A DNA stretch of 64,000 nucleotides from Paracoccaceae bacterium (GTDB lineage Bacteria; Pseudomonadota; Alphaproteobacteria; Rhodobacterales; Rhodobacteraceae). Below, one piece after another: positions 26,053-38,639 of this stretch. The translations under genes and the position numbers were made by a program. Location: the NCBI GenBank assembly GCA_020622085.1, contig JAHRYM010000001.1:1511293-1575292 (forward strand), given 5' to 3'. Each line of letters begins with the position of its first letter. Position 1 is the stretch's first letter. The notes below the pieces were generated by a model. That model saw only the letters and a program-made list of their open reading frames with translations. It was not told the DNA's origin and made no database searches.

Positions 26053-26655
26053 ATGGCCTTCACCCTTCCCGATCTTCCCTATGCCCACGACGCGCTGGCA
26101 TCGCTTGGCATGTCGAAGGAGACGCTGGAATACCACCATGACCTGCACCACAAGGCCTATGTCGACAACGGCAACAAGCTGATCGCCGGAACCGAATGGG
26201 AATCGAAGTCTCTGGAAGACATCGTGCGCGGCACCTACCAGGCCGGGGCGGTGGCGCAGAACGGCATCTTCAACAACGCCTCGCAGCACTGGAACCACAA
26301 CCTGTTCTGGGAAGTGATGGGGCCGGGCGAGGCCAAGAAGATCCCCGGCGCGCTGGAGAAGGCGCTTACCGAGGCTTTCGGTTCGGTCCAGAAGTTCAAG
26401 GACGATTTTGCCGCCGCCGGTGCCGGGCAGTTCGGCTCGGGCTGGGCCTGGCTGGTCAAGGACAAGGACGGCAGCCTCAAGGTCACCAAGACCGAGAACG
26501 GGGTGAACCCGCTCTGCTTCGGGCAGACCGCTCTGCTGGGCTGTGACGTGTGGGAGCACAGCTACTACATCGACTTCCGCAACAAGCGCCCGGCCTATCT
26601 GACCAACTTCCTGGAAAAGCTGGTGAATTGGGAAGCCGTGGCTGGCCGCCTGTAA
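26053..26655 (+). CDS. sodB: Superoxide dismutase, Fe type
   Basis: A 200-residue cytoplasmic enzyme dismutating superoxide. Metal ligands are visible in LEYHHDLHHKAYVDN (His), SQHWNHNLFW (His, with the Gln position typical of Fe enzymes) and DVWEHSYYIDFRNKRPAY (Asp and His). The MnSOD-type Gln after the GWAWL strand is absent, supporting the Fe form, though cambialistic use cannot be excluded. The start is the ATG at 26053 with AAAGGAA upstream. A strong terminator follows. Position next to oxyR-katG makes an oxidative-stress group. Confidence 0.93.
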   Translation: MAFTLPDLPYAHDALASLGMSKETLEYHHDLHHKAYVDNGNKLIAGTEWESKSLEDIVRGTYQAGAVAQNGIFNNASQHWNHNLFWEVMGPGEAKKIPGALEKALTEAFGSVQKFKDDFAAAGAGQFGSGWAWLVKDKDGSLKVTKTENGVNPLCFGQTALLGCDVWEHSYYIDFRNKRPAYLTNFLEKLVNWEAVAGRL

Positions 26656-26683
26656 TCCGCGCGGGACGAGCCGTCTGCATTGA

Positions 26684-30034
<3,351 letters not shown>

Positions 30035-30058
30035 GCCCCGGCCTTTTGAAACCCCAGG

Positions 30059-30082
30059 TTCCGCCGGTTCAACCCGGCGGGA
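30059..30082 (+). terminator. Hairpin after katG, probable terminator
   Basis: CCGCCGG and CCGGCGG form a 7-bp stem extended by a T-G and a T-A pair, around a 6-base loop, 25 bases after the katG stop. It is followed by CTTTCC rather than a run of T. The convergent radical SAM gene ends at 30121, so this hairpin lies between the two 3' ends. Confidence 0.5.
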
Positions 30083-30120
30083 CTTTCCACATCAACAGCC
30101 TTCACGTTCCTGCGCCGCCC

Positions 30121-31662
30121 CTACATCAGGCCGTCGAACTGCCTTGCAGTGTCGCGCAGGATCTTGCGGTTGATCCCGAACACCGCCTGAAGGGCGCGCG
30201 CCTTTTCGCGGCGATAGTCGACCCCGCGTGGCTTGGCACGCCGGTAGGCAGTCCGGGCGCGGCGGTCGTCAGGTTCCGTGACGGTCAGGCCATCGCTGCT
30301 GTCGCCGGCCGGCCTTGCGACCTCGTTCCAGATCGGCGTGCCCGAGTGCAGGGTGAACTCGTTGAAGCGCACGCGATCCAGAAGATGCGCGTGTTCTTCC
30401 AGGAAATCGGCCGTTGCGCGCATGTCGTCAGCGGTTTCACCGGGGAAACCCTTGAACATGGTGCAGCGGATCGAAAGCCCCGCAGCATGCGCGTCACGGA
30501 TGAAGGCCGAATTGCGCGCAACCGATGATCCCTTGCGCATGGCGTCGAGCAGCCTCTGGCTTCCGGTTTCCAGTCCGAACGAAATCCGCCGCATTCCGCC
30601 GGCGACCGCCATATCCAGATCGGCGCGCGACAGTCCGTTGTCCCTGCGTTCATCGACATGGACCGTGCCCACCCATTCTGCGCCGGGAAGCCGTTCCCGT
30701 GTGCCCACTGCAATCCCGCGGATCATTCCGGGCCAGGAATTGAGCTTGAGATCAAGAAACAGGAAATTCCGGGTCTCGTGACGAAGCACCTGTTCTTCCA
30801 TCTCGGCCAGGACGTTGCCTACGCTGCGGCTGCGGAAGCTGCGCCCCGACGTCGAGATCACATCCGAACAGAACAGGCACTTGTCCCATTGGCAGCCCCG
30901 GCCCGTCATCAGCGGGATGATCCGCACCGGGTAGCGGTCCCAGGGAAAGTCGGTGAAATCGGGCAGGGGACTGTCATCCAGATCGCGGAGCGGCGCTGCC
31001 ATGGCCGAACGGCGGCCGTCCGGCAGCACAACCCCGGGAAAGGCGAGCGCATCCTTGCCCTTGCAGACGGCTTCGACCAGCGCCGGCAGGTCACGGTCGA
31101 TCTCGGCGCCGACCACCGCGGAAATGCCGGGAAGCCTGCGCCAGCTTTCGGCGACCTCGGGCAGGTTGAACATCGGCCCACCCAGAATCACCGGGATGCC
31201 ACGATCGCGGGCAAGGGCAGCGATTCCTGCGACGCTGTTGAAATGCTGGAGATAGGCCGAAATCAGGATCGCGTCGGGCGCATCATCCAGCGCGCGGGCG
31301 ACCTCGCGCAGGACGACAGGGTTCGGGCGTTCGACCCGTGTGGTTTCAAGACGCCGCAACATGTCGCGCAAGCCAAGGAACGGCACCCAATCCGACAGGT
31401 GAAGCCGCCGCAGCCCGTGGTCGATCAGGGTTTCGCGGTGCTCGCGCAGGCTGGCGGGCACATCGAAGGCCAGAGGGCAGAGCACTCGCACCGAATGGCC
31501 GTGTTTGCGCATCGCGGCCGTCAGGATCCCGACGGCAAGGGTGGGGAAGCTGGCGAAATTGTTCAGATCGACAATCAGCACGCGCAGGCTGCCGGCCGGG
31601 GCAACCACCCCGCCACCCGCCTGATGGATGCGTGTTGCGGAGCCGAAGAGGGTCACGGGCAT
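30121..31662 (-). CDS. B12-binding domain radical SAM protein
   Basis: A 513-residue protein. N-terminal cobalamin-binding-like Rossmann domain (VLIVDLNNFASFPTLAVGIL, AAMRKHGHSVRVL; also ILISAYLQHFN, VILGGPMFN) precedes a radical SAM domain with the cluster motif CQWDKCLFC (Cys257, 262, 265), which is CX4CX2C rather than the usual CX3CX2C. Then come the TIM-barrel stretches FLFLDLKLNSWP, ISFGLETGSQRLLDAM and FKGFPGETADDM. Such enzymes methylate or rearrange unreactive carbons. No precursor peptide, methyltransferase or pathway partner is adjacent. I start at the ATG at 31662 (CCGGAAAAAG upstream), not the longer frame to 31704. Confidence 0.82.
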   Translation of the reverse strand: MPVTLFGSATRIHQAGGGVVAPAGSLRVLIVDLNNFASFPTLAVGILTAAMRKHGHSVRVLCPLAFDVPASLREHRETLIDHGLRRLHLSDWVPFLGLRDMLRRLETTRVERPNPVVLREVARALDDAPDAILISAYLQHFNSVAGIAALARDRGIPVILGGPMFNLPEVAESWRRLPGISAVVGAEIDRDLPALVEAVCKGKDALAFPGVVLPDGRRSAMAAPLRDLDDSPLPDFTDFPWDRYPVRIIPLMTGRGCQWDKCLFCSDVISTSGRSFRSRSVGNVLAEMEEQVLRHETRNFLFLDLKLNSWPGMIRGIAVGTRERLPGAEWVGTVHVDERRDNGLSRADLDMAVAGGMRRISFGLETGSQRLLDAMRKGSSVARNSAFIRDAHAAGLSIRCTMFKGFPGETADDMRATADFLEEHAHLLDRVRFNEFTLHSGTPIWNEVARPAGDSSDGLTVTEPDDRRARTAYRRAKPRGVDYRREKARALQAVFGINRKILRDTARQFDGLM

Positions 31663-31830
31663 CTTTTTCCGGCAATGGAACCATGGCCAGCGCCCGCCTT
31701 GCAAGGCGCCGCGCCGAGGGGATGTTAGTCGCAGTGCCGCAGCAAAGGCAATGGCCCCGCAGAACCGGCAGGGGCGCGCCGGTTGTCCGGATGGATCCTG
31801 CGCGCGCCCCCGTGGCCGGTTGGCAATCCG

Positions 31831-33732
31831 TCAGGGGATCAGCCGCGCGATGATCTCGTCCGCCGCCTGTTCGGGGGAAAGCGAGGTCGTGTCGATGCGG
31901 ATTTCCGGGGCCTCGGGCGCCTCGTAGGGGCTGTCGATGCCGGTGAAGTTCTTCAGCTGGCCAGAGCGCGCCTTCTTGTAGAGCCCCTTCACATCGCGGC
32001 GTTCGGCCTCGGCCAGCGGCGTGTCGACGTGGATCTCGATGAACTCGCCGGGCTGCATCATCGCGCGCACCATGTCGCGTTCTGCCCGGAAGGGGGAAAT
32101 GAAGGCGGTGATGACGATCAGGCCCGCGTCGGTCATCAGTTTGGCCACTTCGCCCACCCGGCGGATGTTTTCCACCCGGTCGGCATCGGTGAAGCCCAGA
32201 TCCTTGTTCAGACCGTGGCGGACGTTGTCGCCATCCAGAAGGAAGGTGTGGCGGTTCATCCGCACCAGTTTCTTTTCCAGCACGTTGGCGATGGTCGATT
32301 TGCCCGCGCCCGAAAGGCCGGTCAGCCACAGGACGGCGGGTTTCTGGTTCTTCAGCCCGGAATGCACATCGCGCGAAATATCGGTGGCCTGCCAGTGGAT
32401 GTTGCTGGCGCGGCGCAGCGCGAAATGGATCATCCCCGCGCCGACGGTGGCGTTGGTCATCTTGTCGATCAGGATGAACCCGCCCAGATCGCGGCTTTGG
32501 GCATAGGGCTCGAACGGGATCGGACGGTCGGTCACGATATTGGCGACGCCGATGGCGTTCAGGTCCAGCGTCTTGGCCGCCAGATGTTCCAGCGTGTTGA
32601 CGTTCACCTGGTATTTCGGGTGCTGGATCGTGGCGGAAACGGTCTGCGTGCCGATCTTCAGCCAATAGGGGCGGCCGGGCAGCATCTCGTTTTCGTCCAT
32701 CCAGACGATGGTGGTCTCGAACTGGTCGGCCACCTCGGTCGGGCTGTCGGCGGCGGCGATGACCTGGCCGCGCGAGCAGTCGATTTCATCGGCCAGACAC
32801 AGCGTCACCGATTGCCCGGCGACCGCCACCGGCAGGTCGCCGTCCAGCGTCACGATGCGCGTCACGGTCGAGGTCTTGCCCGAAGGCAGGACGCGGATTT
32901 CATCGCCGGGGCGCACCGCACCGGTGGCGATCAGGCCGGAAAAGCCGCGGAAATCAAGGTTCGGGCGGTTGACCCATTGCACCGGCAGGCGGAAGGGTTT
33001 CGCCTGGTCGATGGTCGCGTCCAATTCGACCGTCTCCAGCAGCGGCAAAAGCGCCGGGCCGTCATACCAGGGCATGTTGGCGCTGTTTGAGGTGATGTTG
33101 TCGCCCTTGAAGCCGGAAATCGGCATGGCGGTGAAATCGGTGATGCCGATGCTGGCGGCGAAGGCGGTGTAATCGGCAACGATCCGGTCGAAGACCGCCT
33201 GTTCATAGCCCACCAGATCCATCTTGTTGACGGCCAGCACCACGTTGCGGATGCCCAGAAGGTGCACCAGATAGCTGTGCCGCCGGGTCTGGGTCAGCAC
33301 GCCTTTGCGCGCATCAATCAGGATCACCGCCAGATCGGCGGTCGAGGCGCCGGTGACCATGTTGCGGGTGTATTGTTCATGGCCGGGCGTATCCGCCACG
33401 ATGAACTTGCGCTTTTCAGTGGCGAAGAAGCGGTAGGCCACGTCGATGGTGATGCCCTGTTCGCGCTCCGCCGCCAGCCCGTCGACCAGAAGGGCGAAGT
33501 CGATCTCCTGCCCCTGGGTGCCGACGCGCTTGCTGTCGGCTTCCAGTGCCGCCAACTGGTCTTCGAAGATCATCTTGCTTTCGTAAAGCAGCCGGCCGAT
33601 CAGCGTCGACTTGCCGTCATCGACCGATCCGCAGGTGATGAAGCGCAGCATGGTCTTGTGCTGGTGCGCCACAAGATAGGCGTCGATGTCGTCTGCGATC
33701 AGGGCGTCGGTCTTGTAGATGGGGTCTGTCAT
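31831..33732 (-). CDS. cysNC: Bifunctional sulfate adenylyltransferase subunit 1 / adenylylsulfate kinase
   Basis: A 633-residue fusion. The N-terminal CysN GTPase part has G1 GSVDDGKS, G3 DTPGHEQY and G4 NKMD, followed by EF-Tu-like beta-barrels. The C-terminal APS kinase part starts near residue 455 with the P-loop GLSGAGKST, then [18 protein letters not shown] and [13 protein letters not shown]. With CysD it makes APS from sulfate and ATP, driven by GTP, and then PAPS. Downstream of cysD on the same strand after 43 bases. AGGGA precedes the ATG. Confidence 0.96.
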   Translation of the reverse strand: MTDPIYKTDALIADDIDAYLVAHQHKTMLRFITCGSVDDGKSTLIGRLLYESKMIFEDQLAALEADSKRVGTQGQEIDFALLVDGLAAEREQGITIDVAYRFFATEKRKFIVADTPGHEQYTRNMVTGASTADLAVILIDARKGVLTQTRRHSYLVHLLGIRNVVLAVNKMDLVGYEQAVFDRIVADYTAFAASIGITDFTAMPISGFKGDNITSNSANMPWYDGPALLPLLETVELDATIDQAKPFRLPVQWVNRPNLDFRGFSGLIATGAVRPGDEIRVLPSGKTSTVTRIVTLDGDLPVAVAGQSVTLCLADEIDCSRGQVIAAADSPTEVADQFETTIVWMDENEMLPGRPYWLKIGTQTVSATIQHPKYQVNVNTLEHLAAKTLDLNAIGVANIVTDRPIPFEPYAQSRDLGGFILIDKMTNATVGAGMIHFALRRASNIHWQATDISRDVHSGLKNQKPAVLWLTGLSGAGKSTIANVLEKKLVRMNRHTFLLDGDNVRHGLNKDLGFTDADRVENIRRVGEVAKLMTDAGLIVITAFISPFRAERDMVRAMMQPGEFIEIHVDTPLAEAERRDVKGLYKKARSGQLKNFTGIDSPYEAPEAPEIRIDTTSLSPEQAADEIIARLIP

Positions 33733-33775
33733 CTTGGTCCCTTTGGGCGCGAATGTCGGACGGGCAGGGGAGGGC

Positions 33776-34687
33776 TCAGAAATAGCCTTCCTGCTTTTTC
33801 TTCTCCATGGACGCGGCCTGATCGTGGTCGATCGCGCGTCCCTGCCGTTCGGAGGTGGTGGTCAGAAGCATCTCCTGGATGACCTCCGGCAGCGTGGTGG
33901 CGCGGCTTTCGACGGCCCCGGTCAGCGGGTAGCATCCCAAGGTGCGGAACCGGACCGACCGCATCTGCGGCTCTTCGCCGTCGCGCAGGCGGAACCGTTC
34001 GTCATCGACCATCAGGATCAAGCCGTCGCGTTCCACCGTCGGGCGCGGCTGCGAGAAATAAAGCGGCACGATTTCAATGCCTTCCAGGTGGATGTATTGC
34101 CAGATGTCCAGCTCGGTCCAGTTCGAGATCGGGAAGACCCGCATCGATTCACCTTTGGCCTTGCGGGCGTTGTACAGCCGCCAAAGCTCGGGCCGCTGGT
34201 TCTTCGGATCCCAGCGGTGGTTGGCGGACCGGAAGGAAAACACCCGTTCCTTGGCGCGGCTTTTCTCTTCATCCCGGCGCGCGCCGCCGAAGGCCGCGTC
34301 AAAGCCCCATTTGTCCAGCGCCTGCTTCAGACCTTCGGTCTTCCACATGTCGGTATGAAGTCCGCCGTGGTCGAAAGGGTTGATGCCTTTCTCAAGCGCC
34401 TCGGGGTTGTGGTAGACCAGAAGCTCCATCCCGGCCTGGGCGGCGGCCTTGTCGCGCAGCGCATACATGTCGCGGAACTTCCAGGTGGTGTCGACGTGCA
34501 GCAGCGGGAAGGGCGGGGGCGAGGGGAAAAAGGCCTTCTTCGCCAGATGCAGCATCACCGCGCTGTCCTTGCCGACGCTGTAAAGCATGACGGGGTTTTC
34601 CGCCTCGGCCACGACCTCGCGCATGATGTGGATGCTTTCGGCTTCCAGCCGGCGCAGGTGGGTCAGGGTGGGCAGGGTATGGGTCAT
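33776..34687 (-). CDS. cysD: Sulfate adenylyltransferase subunit 2
   Basis: A 303-residue ATP-pyrophosphatase family enzyme: [20 protein letters not shown] at the start, PP-loop [42 protein letters not shown] and [11 protein letters not shown]. It activates sulfate to APS together with CysN. Two ATGs are adjacent (34690 and 34687); GAGG spacing favours 34687. It is divergent from a LuxR-type regulator across 122 bases that hold a perfect inverted repeat. No cysH or cysI is in the window, so the PAPS may serve sulfation or assimilation elsewhere. Confidence 0.95.
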   Translation of the reverse strand: MTHTLPTLTHLRRLEAESIHIMREVVAEAENPVMLYSVGKDSAVMLHLAKKAFFPSPPPFPLLHVDTTWKFRDMYALRDKAAAQAGMELLVYHNPEALEKGINPFDHGGLHTDMWKTEGLKQALDKWGFDAAFGGARRDEEKSRAKERVFSFRSANHRWDPKNQRPELWRLYNARKAKGESMRVFPISNWTELDIWQYIHLEGIEIVPLYFSQPRPTVERDGLILMVDDERFRLRDGEEPQMRSVRFRTLGCYPLTGAVESRATTLPEVIQEMLLTTTSERQGRAIDHDQAASMEKKKQEGYF

Positions 34688-34725
34688 CATGGCCTCGGGT
34701 GCTTTGGCGCGAATGGATCACTGGA

Positions 34726-34746
34726 TAGCGAAACCATCTTTCGCTA
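34726..34746. promoter_or_regulatory. Perfect inverted repeat between cysD and a LuxR-type regulator
   Basis: TAGCGAAA-CCATC-TTTCGCTA: two 8-base arms, no mismatches, 5-base spacer. It sits 38 bases upstream of cysD and 63 bases upstream of the regulator gene at 34810, in the only spacer between the two. The size and symmetry fit an operator for a dimeric regulator, most simply the adjacent LuxR-type protein. Confidence 0.6.
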
Positions 34747-34809
34747 CACCCCCCATTTGGGGACAGTGGTCGGAATTTCGTCCCGGTCTTGCTGAAAAAG
34801 GACGGATGA

Positions 34810-35919
34810 ATGGCGCTGACCCGTTCGGATGAGACGGATATCCTTGCCAGCCTGCATGCGGGGCCGCATGAAGACGCGCCGTGGCGGGTGTTTCTGGAAC
34901 GCCTGTGCCGCCGGCTTGCTGCAGAGCATGCGGGTCTTGTCATCAGCTTCCCGGGGGGGGAGGTGCAGCGCCGGTTTGCCCGGGCGGCCACGCAGGGGGG
35001 CGGGCCGGATGCAACGGCGGACCGGCTGGCCGCGTTGTTCGGGCCGGCTGATCCGCTGCGCCTGTGCCAGTTGCGCAACGGGCGCGTCTATGGCCTGGCC
35101 GACCTTCTTGATCCCGCGGACCCGGCGCAGGCCGTGGTCATGCGCGATCTGGCCCTGCCCGCAGGGGCGGGCCAGTTTAGGATACTGCGCGTGACCGATC
35201 CCGAAGGCGTCAGCGCCTGGCTATGGGTCGCGCGGGCGCGGGTCGAATTCGGCGGGGCGACGGGGGCAATGCTGTCGTCGCTCGCGCCGCACCTGACGAT
35301 CGCGCTGCGCAGTTTCGTCTGGGTCGCGCAGGCGCGGCGGCGTGCGGCACTGGCCGACCGCCTGGAACGGGCGGCGGGGCTCGGGTGGATCCGTTTCGAC
35401 GCCGCCGGACCTGTCCTCGACCTGAGCCGCAGCGCCCGCGATCTGCTGGCGCGTATCCCGGGCCTGCGCGCCGTCTGCGGCGAGCGGATGGCCCTGCCGG
35501 ACCCGGCCGACGGCCGCGCCTTGCTGCGCGCGATCGAGGCGGCCGCCCGGACAGGGCAGGCCGGAGCCCTTGCGCTTTCGACCCGGCCACGGCTTGAACT
35601 GATGCTTCTGGCCGGGGATGAGTCCTCCCTGGACACATTCCCCGGCATTGCGGCCGTGCTGCGCCGCTGCGATGGTCCCGGGGCAGGGGTGATGGCGGGT
35701 CCATTGGCCAGCCTTCACGGCCTTGGCCCATCCGAGGCGCGCCTGACCGCCGAGCTTGCCGCCGGGAAGTCGCTTGCGGACGCGGCCGCGTCGCTGGGGC
35801 TGACGGTCGAGACCGCACGGACCTATTCGAAGCGCATCTTCGACAAGACCGGAACCCGCAGCCAGCTTGACCTGATCCGGCTGGTCCTGTCAGGCGCGGC
35901 CGTTCTTGGCCAGGATTGA
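34810..35919 (+). CDS. LuxR-type helix-turn-helix transcriptional regulator
   Basis: A 369-residue protein. The C-terminal 65 residues form a LuxR/FixJ-type HTH ([53 protein letters not shown]). The long N-terminal region looks like an alpha/beta sensory part without a receiver Asp or acyl-homoserine lactone signature, so the signal is unknown. Divergent from cysD with a perfect inverted repeat between them, which suggests it regulates sulfate activation and/or itself. A tRNA-Arg gene lies downstream on the other strand. Confidence 0.75.
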   Translation: MALTRSDETDILASLHAGPHEDAPWRVFLERLCRRLAAEHAGLVISFPGGEVQRRFARAATQGGGPDATADRLAALFGPADPLRLCQLRNGRVYGLADLLDPADPAQAVVMRDLALPAGAGQFRILRVTDPEGVSAWLWVARARVEFGGATGAMLSSLAPHLTIALRSFVWVAQARRRAALADRLERAAGLGWIRFDAAGPVLDLSRSARDLLARIPGLRAVCGERMALPDPADGRALLRAIEAAARTGQAGALALSTRPRLELMLLAGDESSLDTFPGIAAVLRRCDGPGAGVMAGPLASLHGLGPSEARLTAELAAGKSLADAAASLGLTVETARTYSKRIFDKTGTRSQLDLIRLVLSGAAVLGQD

Positions 35920-36002
35920 AGGAGCCGGATCCGCAAGTCGCGCAGAAGGACCGGGCGCGCCTTGCGATCAAGGGGTCGTGGAAAACGGTCGCGGAATGAG
36001 AT

Positions 36003-36079
36003 TGGCGCACCCGACAGGATTCGAACCTGTGACCTCTGCCTTCGGAGGGCAGCACTCTATCCAGCTGAGCTACGGGTGC
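36003..36079 (-). tRNA. tRNA-Arg, anticodon CCG
   Basis: On the minus strand the 77 bases start GCACCCGTAGCTCAGCTGGA and end with CGGGTGC G and an encoded CCA. The acceptor stem GCACCCG pairs with CGGGTGC, the anticodon stem is CTGCC/GGCAG with loop CTCCGAA, giving anticodon CCG (codon CGG, Arg), and the T-loop is GGTTCGAATCC. All arms fold without a mismatch that I can see. CGG is a common Arg codon in high-GC genomes. Confidence 0.95.
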
Positions 36080-36089
36080 ACGTGGCGGG

Positions 36090-36118
36090 TTGATAGGCGA
36101 AACGGAAAGGTGCCGCAA
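36090..36118 (-). promoter_or_regulatory. Putative sigma-70-like promoter of the tRNA-Arg gene
   Basis: Read on the minus strand: -35 TTGCGG (36113-36118), a 17-base spacer, and -10 TATCAA (36090-36095). The -10 ends 11 bases before the first base of the tRNA, so transcription would begin a few bases upstream, as is usual for tRNA genes. Confidence 0.5.
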
Positions 36119-36627
36119 TGGGCAAAATCGGCACGCGAGGGCGAACGGGGGGCGCGGCAGGGCCCGGATGGGGCCGGGCCGGTGCGTGCAAGGGCATCGC
36201 AACTGGCCCGGCATCGCAATGGGTGAGGTGCCGCGCAGGCCTTGTCTTGCCCCAAAGGGCCGTCCTGCACGACCAGCGACGCAGGGGAGGAATCGGCCTG
36301 GCAAGGCGGCAGGGGCTCCTCTGCCCCGCCCGCATGCCAAAGGCGCGCGGGGCTGCGGGAGGTGGTTTCCGGCGCAGGCACCATCTGTTTGCGACATGAC
36401 GTGACGTATTCTGACACGCCCGCTCGCGGCTCCCCGGTAGGCTGTTTGACGATACGAAGGATCGGGGGCGCGTGGCGAATCCGGCAGATCGAGTGTCGTT
36501 TTCAGGCAATTTCCGCGTCGTTTTGTCTGGTGTGTTGTCCCAGGCTGGCCTTCCGGTCACACTGCACCCGCGAACCAGTGAGGTTGGTTGCAGAGCCTGT
36601 CCCGAAGCAGCCCATAGGGGAGTTAAC
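36119..36627. other. Long gene-free leader upstream of the betaine transporter operon
   Basis: About 510 bases between the tRNA promoter and proX. The first half is very GC-rich; the second half (from about 36400) is lower in GC and has GT-rich runs, as promoter regions do. TTGACG at 36449-36454 resembles a -35, but no good -10 is 17 bases on. The frames in this stretch have no family character. Osmotic control would be expected for this transporter, but I see no defined operator. Confidence 0.4.
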
Positions 36628-37617
36628 ATGAAAAGATTGATCGCCACCCTGGCCATGACCACCGCGATGACCGGCATGGCCCAGGCCGAATGCGGCAGCC
36701 TGACCATTGCCAGCATGAACTGGCAAAGCGCCGAGCTTGCGGCGGCGCTGGATGCCTTCATCCTCAACAACGGCTACGGCTGCACGGCCGAGGTCATCCA
36801 GGGCGACACCGTGCCGACCATCACCTCGATGGTGGAAAAGGGCCAGCCGGAAATCGCCCCCGAAGGCTGGGTCGACCTGGTTCCGGAAGTGATCCAGCAA
36901 GGCCTGTCCGAAGGAAAGATCGTCGTGACCGGCGATATCCTGTCGGACGGCGCCGTTCAGGGCTGGTGGATGCCCAAATACATCGCGGACGCCAACCCCG
37001 AGATCAAGACGATCGACGACGCGCTGAAGCACCCGGAACTCTTCCCCGATCCCGAGGACAGCACCAAGGGCGCCGTCTACAACGGGCCGCAGGGCTGGGG
37101 TGGCACGGTTGTCACGACGCAGCTTTACAAGGCCTTCGGCGCTGAAGCCGCAGGCTTCACGCTGGTCGACACGGGTTCGGCCGCCGGTCTTGATGGATCG
37201 ATCGCGCGTGCCTACGAGCGCAAGGAAGGCTGGATGGGCTACTACTGGGCCCCGACCGCGCTCCTGGGCAAATACGAGATGGTCAAGCTTGAACATGGCG
37301 TGCCGCTCGACATGGACGAATGGAAGCGCTGCACCTCGAACGCCGAATGCGCCGATCCGAAGAAGAACGACTGGCCGAAGGACAAGGTGCAGACCGTCGT
37401 CGCCAAGACCTTCGCCGATGCCGCCCCGGCCGAAGTGATGGATTATCTGGGCAAGCGGTCCTGGACCAACGCCACCGTGAACGGTGTCATGGCCTGGATG
37501 ACCGACAACCAGGCCACCGGCGAAGACGGCGCCAAGCACTTCCTGAAGGAAAACGAAGACCTCTGGAAGGGCTGGGTCACCCCGGAAGCGGCCGAAAAGA
37601 TCAAGGCGGCACTCTGA
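36628..37617 (+). CDS. proX: Glycine betaine/proline-type ABC transporter substrate-binding protein
   Basis: A 329-residue periplasmic binding protein of the OpuAC/ProX family. Signal peptide KRLIATLAMTTAMTGMAQA with cleavage before ECGSL. The domain has LTIASMNWQSAELAAALDAF, Trp residues that could cage a quaternary amine (WWMPKYIADANPE, GWGGTVVTT, MGYYWAPTALLGKY). The start at 36628 has AGGGGAG eight bases upstream; the frame further upstream is not coding-like. The permease and ATPase genes follow, so it feeds an osmoprotectant importer. The ligand may be betaine, proline betaine or choline. Confidence 0.9.
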   Translation: MKRLIATLAMTTAMTGMAQAECGSLTIASMNWQSAELAAALDAFILNNGYGCTAEVIQGDTVPTITSMVEKGQPEIAPEGWVDLVPEVIQQGLSEGKIVVTGDILSDGAVQGWWMPKYIADANPEIKTIDDALKHPELFPDPEDSTKGAVYNGPQGWGGTVVTTQLYKAFGAEAAGFTLVDTGSAAGLDGSIARAYERKEGWMGYYWAPTALLGKYEMVKLEHGVPLDMDEWKRCTSNAECADPKKNDWPKDKVQTVVAKTFADAAPAEVMDYLGKRSWTNATVNGVMAWMTDNQATGEDGAKHFLKENEDLWKGWVTPEAAEKIKAAL

Positions 37618-37751
37618 TCGCCAGCCTCTGACGTTGATGGGGCGGTGCTTCGGCATCGCCCCTCTTCATACCCGCCCGGCCCCAAAGGTGCTGCGCCAAT
37701 ACAAGAAATGCACGGCGCCGCCCCGCGCGCCCATAGGAGACATTCCTGCGC

Positions 37752-38639
37752 ATGGAATTCCTGTCCAAGTTCCCACAGATGGATGACGCGCTGCTGCGCG
37801 ATCTGAAAAAGTCGATCGACGAATCGTTTCGAGGCTTCACCCGCGCCTATGGTGATGGGATCGAATCCTTCTTCGAGCCGCTGCGGCTGTTCCTGGTCTA
37901 CGCCGAACAGTTCATGACGCGCACGCCCTGGATCGTGATCTTCCTGCTGATCATGGCGATTGCCTGGTTTGGCAGCCGCAACTGGAAGATCGTGGTCGGT
38001 GCGGCTGCCACGCTTCTGCTGATCGGCTATTTCGGCATGTGGGACGACACGATGAAGACGATCTCGATGATCTTCGTCTGCACCGTGATCTCGATTGCGC
38101 TCGGCATCCCGCTGGGCATCGCCATGTCGCGCTGGAACCGGGTCCAGTCGGTGGTCAACCCGATCCTGGACGTCATGCAGACGATGCCAAGCTTCGTCTA
38201 CCTGATCCCGGTCGTCATGCTTCTGGGCATCGGCAAGGTTCCGGGCCTGATCGCCGTTGTGATCTATGCCATGCCGCCGATCATCCGTCTGACCAATCTC
38301 GGCATCCGGCTTGTCGACGCCGACATGCTGGAGGCCGCCGATGCCTTCGGCTCGAACGGCTGGCAGAGGCTTTCCAAGGTGCAGTTGCCGCTGGCGCTGC
38401 CCACCATCATGGCGGGCATCAACCAGACGATCATGATGGCACTGGCCATGGTGGTCATCGCCTCGATGATCGGGGTTCAGGGGCTCGGGCAGCCGGTTCT
38501 GCGCGCCATCTCGAACCAGTATTTCACGCTGGGCATGTTCAACGGCTTTGCCATCGTCGGTATCGCCATCATCTTCGACCGCGTGAGCCAGGCTTTCGGC
38601 AAGCGCCTGCAAAAGCACACCGAGGTCGTCCATGGCTGA
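37752..38639 (+). CDS. proW: Glycine betaine/proline-type ABC transporter permease
   Basis: A 295-residue inner-membrane permease (ProW/OpuAB family). After a hydrophilic N-terminus of about 55 residues there are several membrane spans (WIVIFLLIMAIAWFG, VVGAAATLLLIGYFG, MIFVCTVISIALGIPLGIAM). The ABC coupling (EAA) loop is EAADAFGSNGWQRLSKVQLP. MPSFVYLIPVVMLLGIG is typical of the family. The last 8 bases overlap proV. Confidence 0.93.
   Translation: MEFLSKFPQMDDALLRDLKKSIDESFRGFTRAYGDGIESFFEPLRLFLVYAEQFMTRTPWIVIFLLIMAIAWFGSRNWKIVVGAAATLLLIGYFGMWDDTMKTISMIFVCTVISIALGIPLGIAMSRWNRVQSVVNPILDVMQTMPSFVYLIPVVMLLGIGKVPGLIAVVIYAMPPIIRLTNLGIRLVDADMLEAADAFGSNGWQRLSKVQLPLALPTIMAGINQTIMMALAMVVIASMIGVQGLGQPVLRAISNQYFTLGMFNGFAIVGIAIIFDRVSQAFGKRLQKHTEVVHG

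Noticed and set aside
36003-36079. Phage or island attachment site at the tRNA-Arg gene
   Set aside because: No integrase gene and no repeat of the tRNA 3' end was seen elsewhere in the window.
36119-36627. Small open frames between the tRNA and proX
   Set aside because: Arg/Gly-rich translations in several frames without ribosome sites or family character; more like leader DNA.
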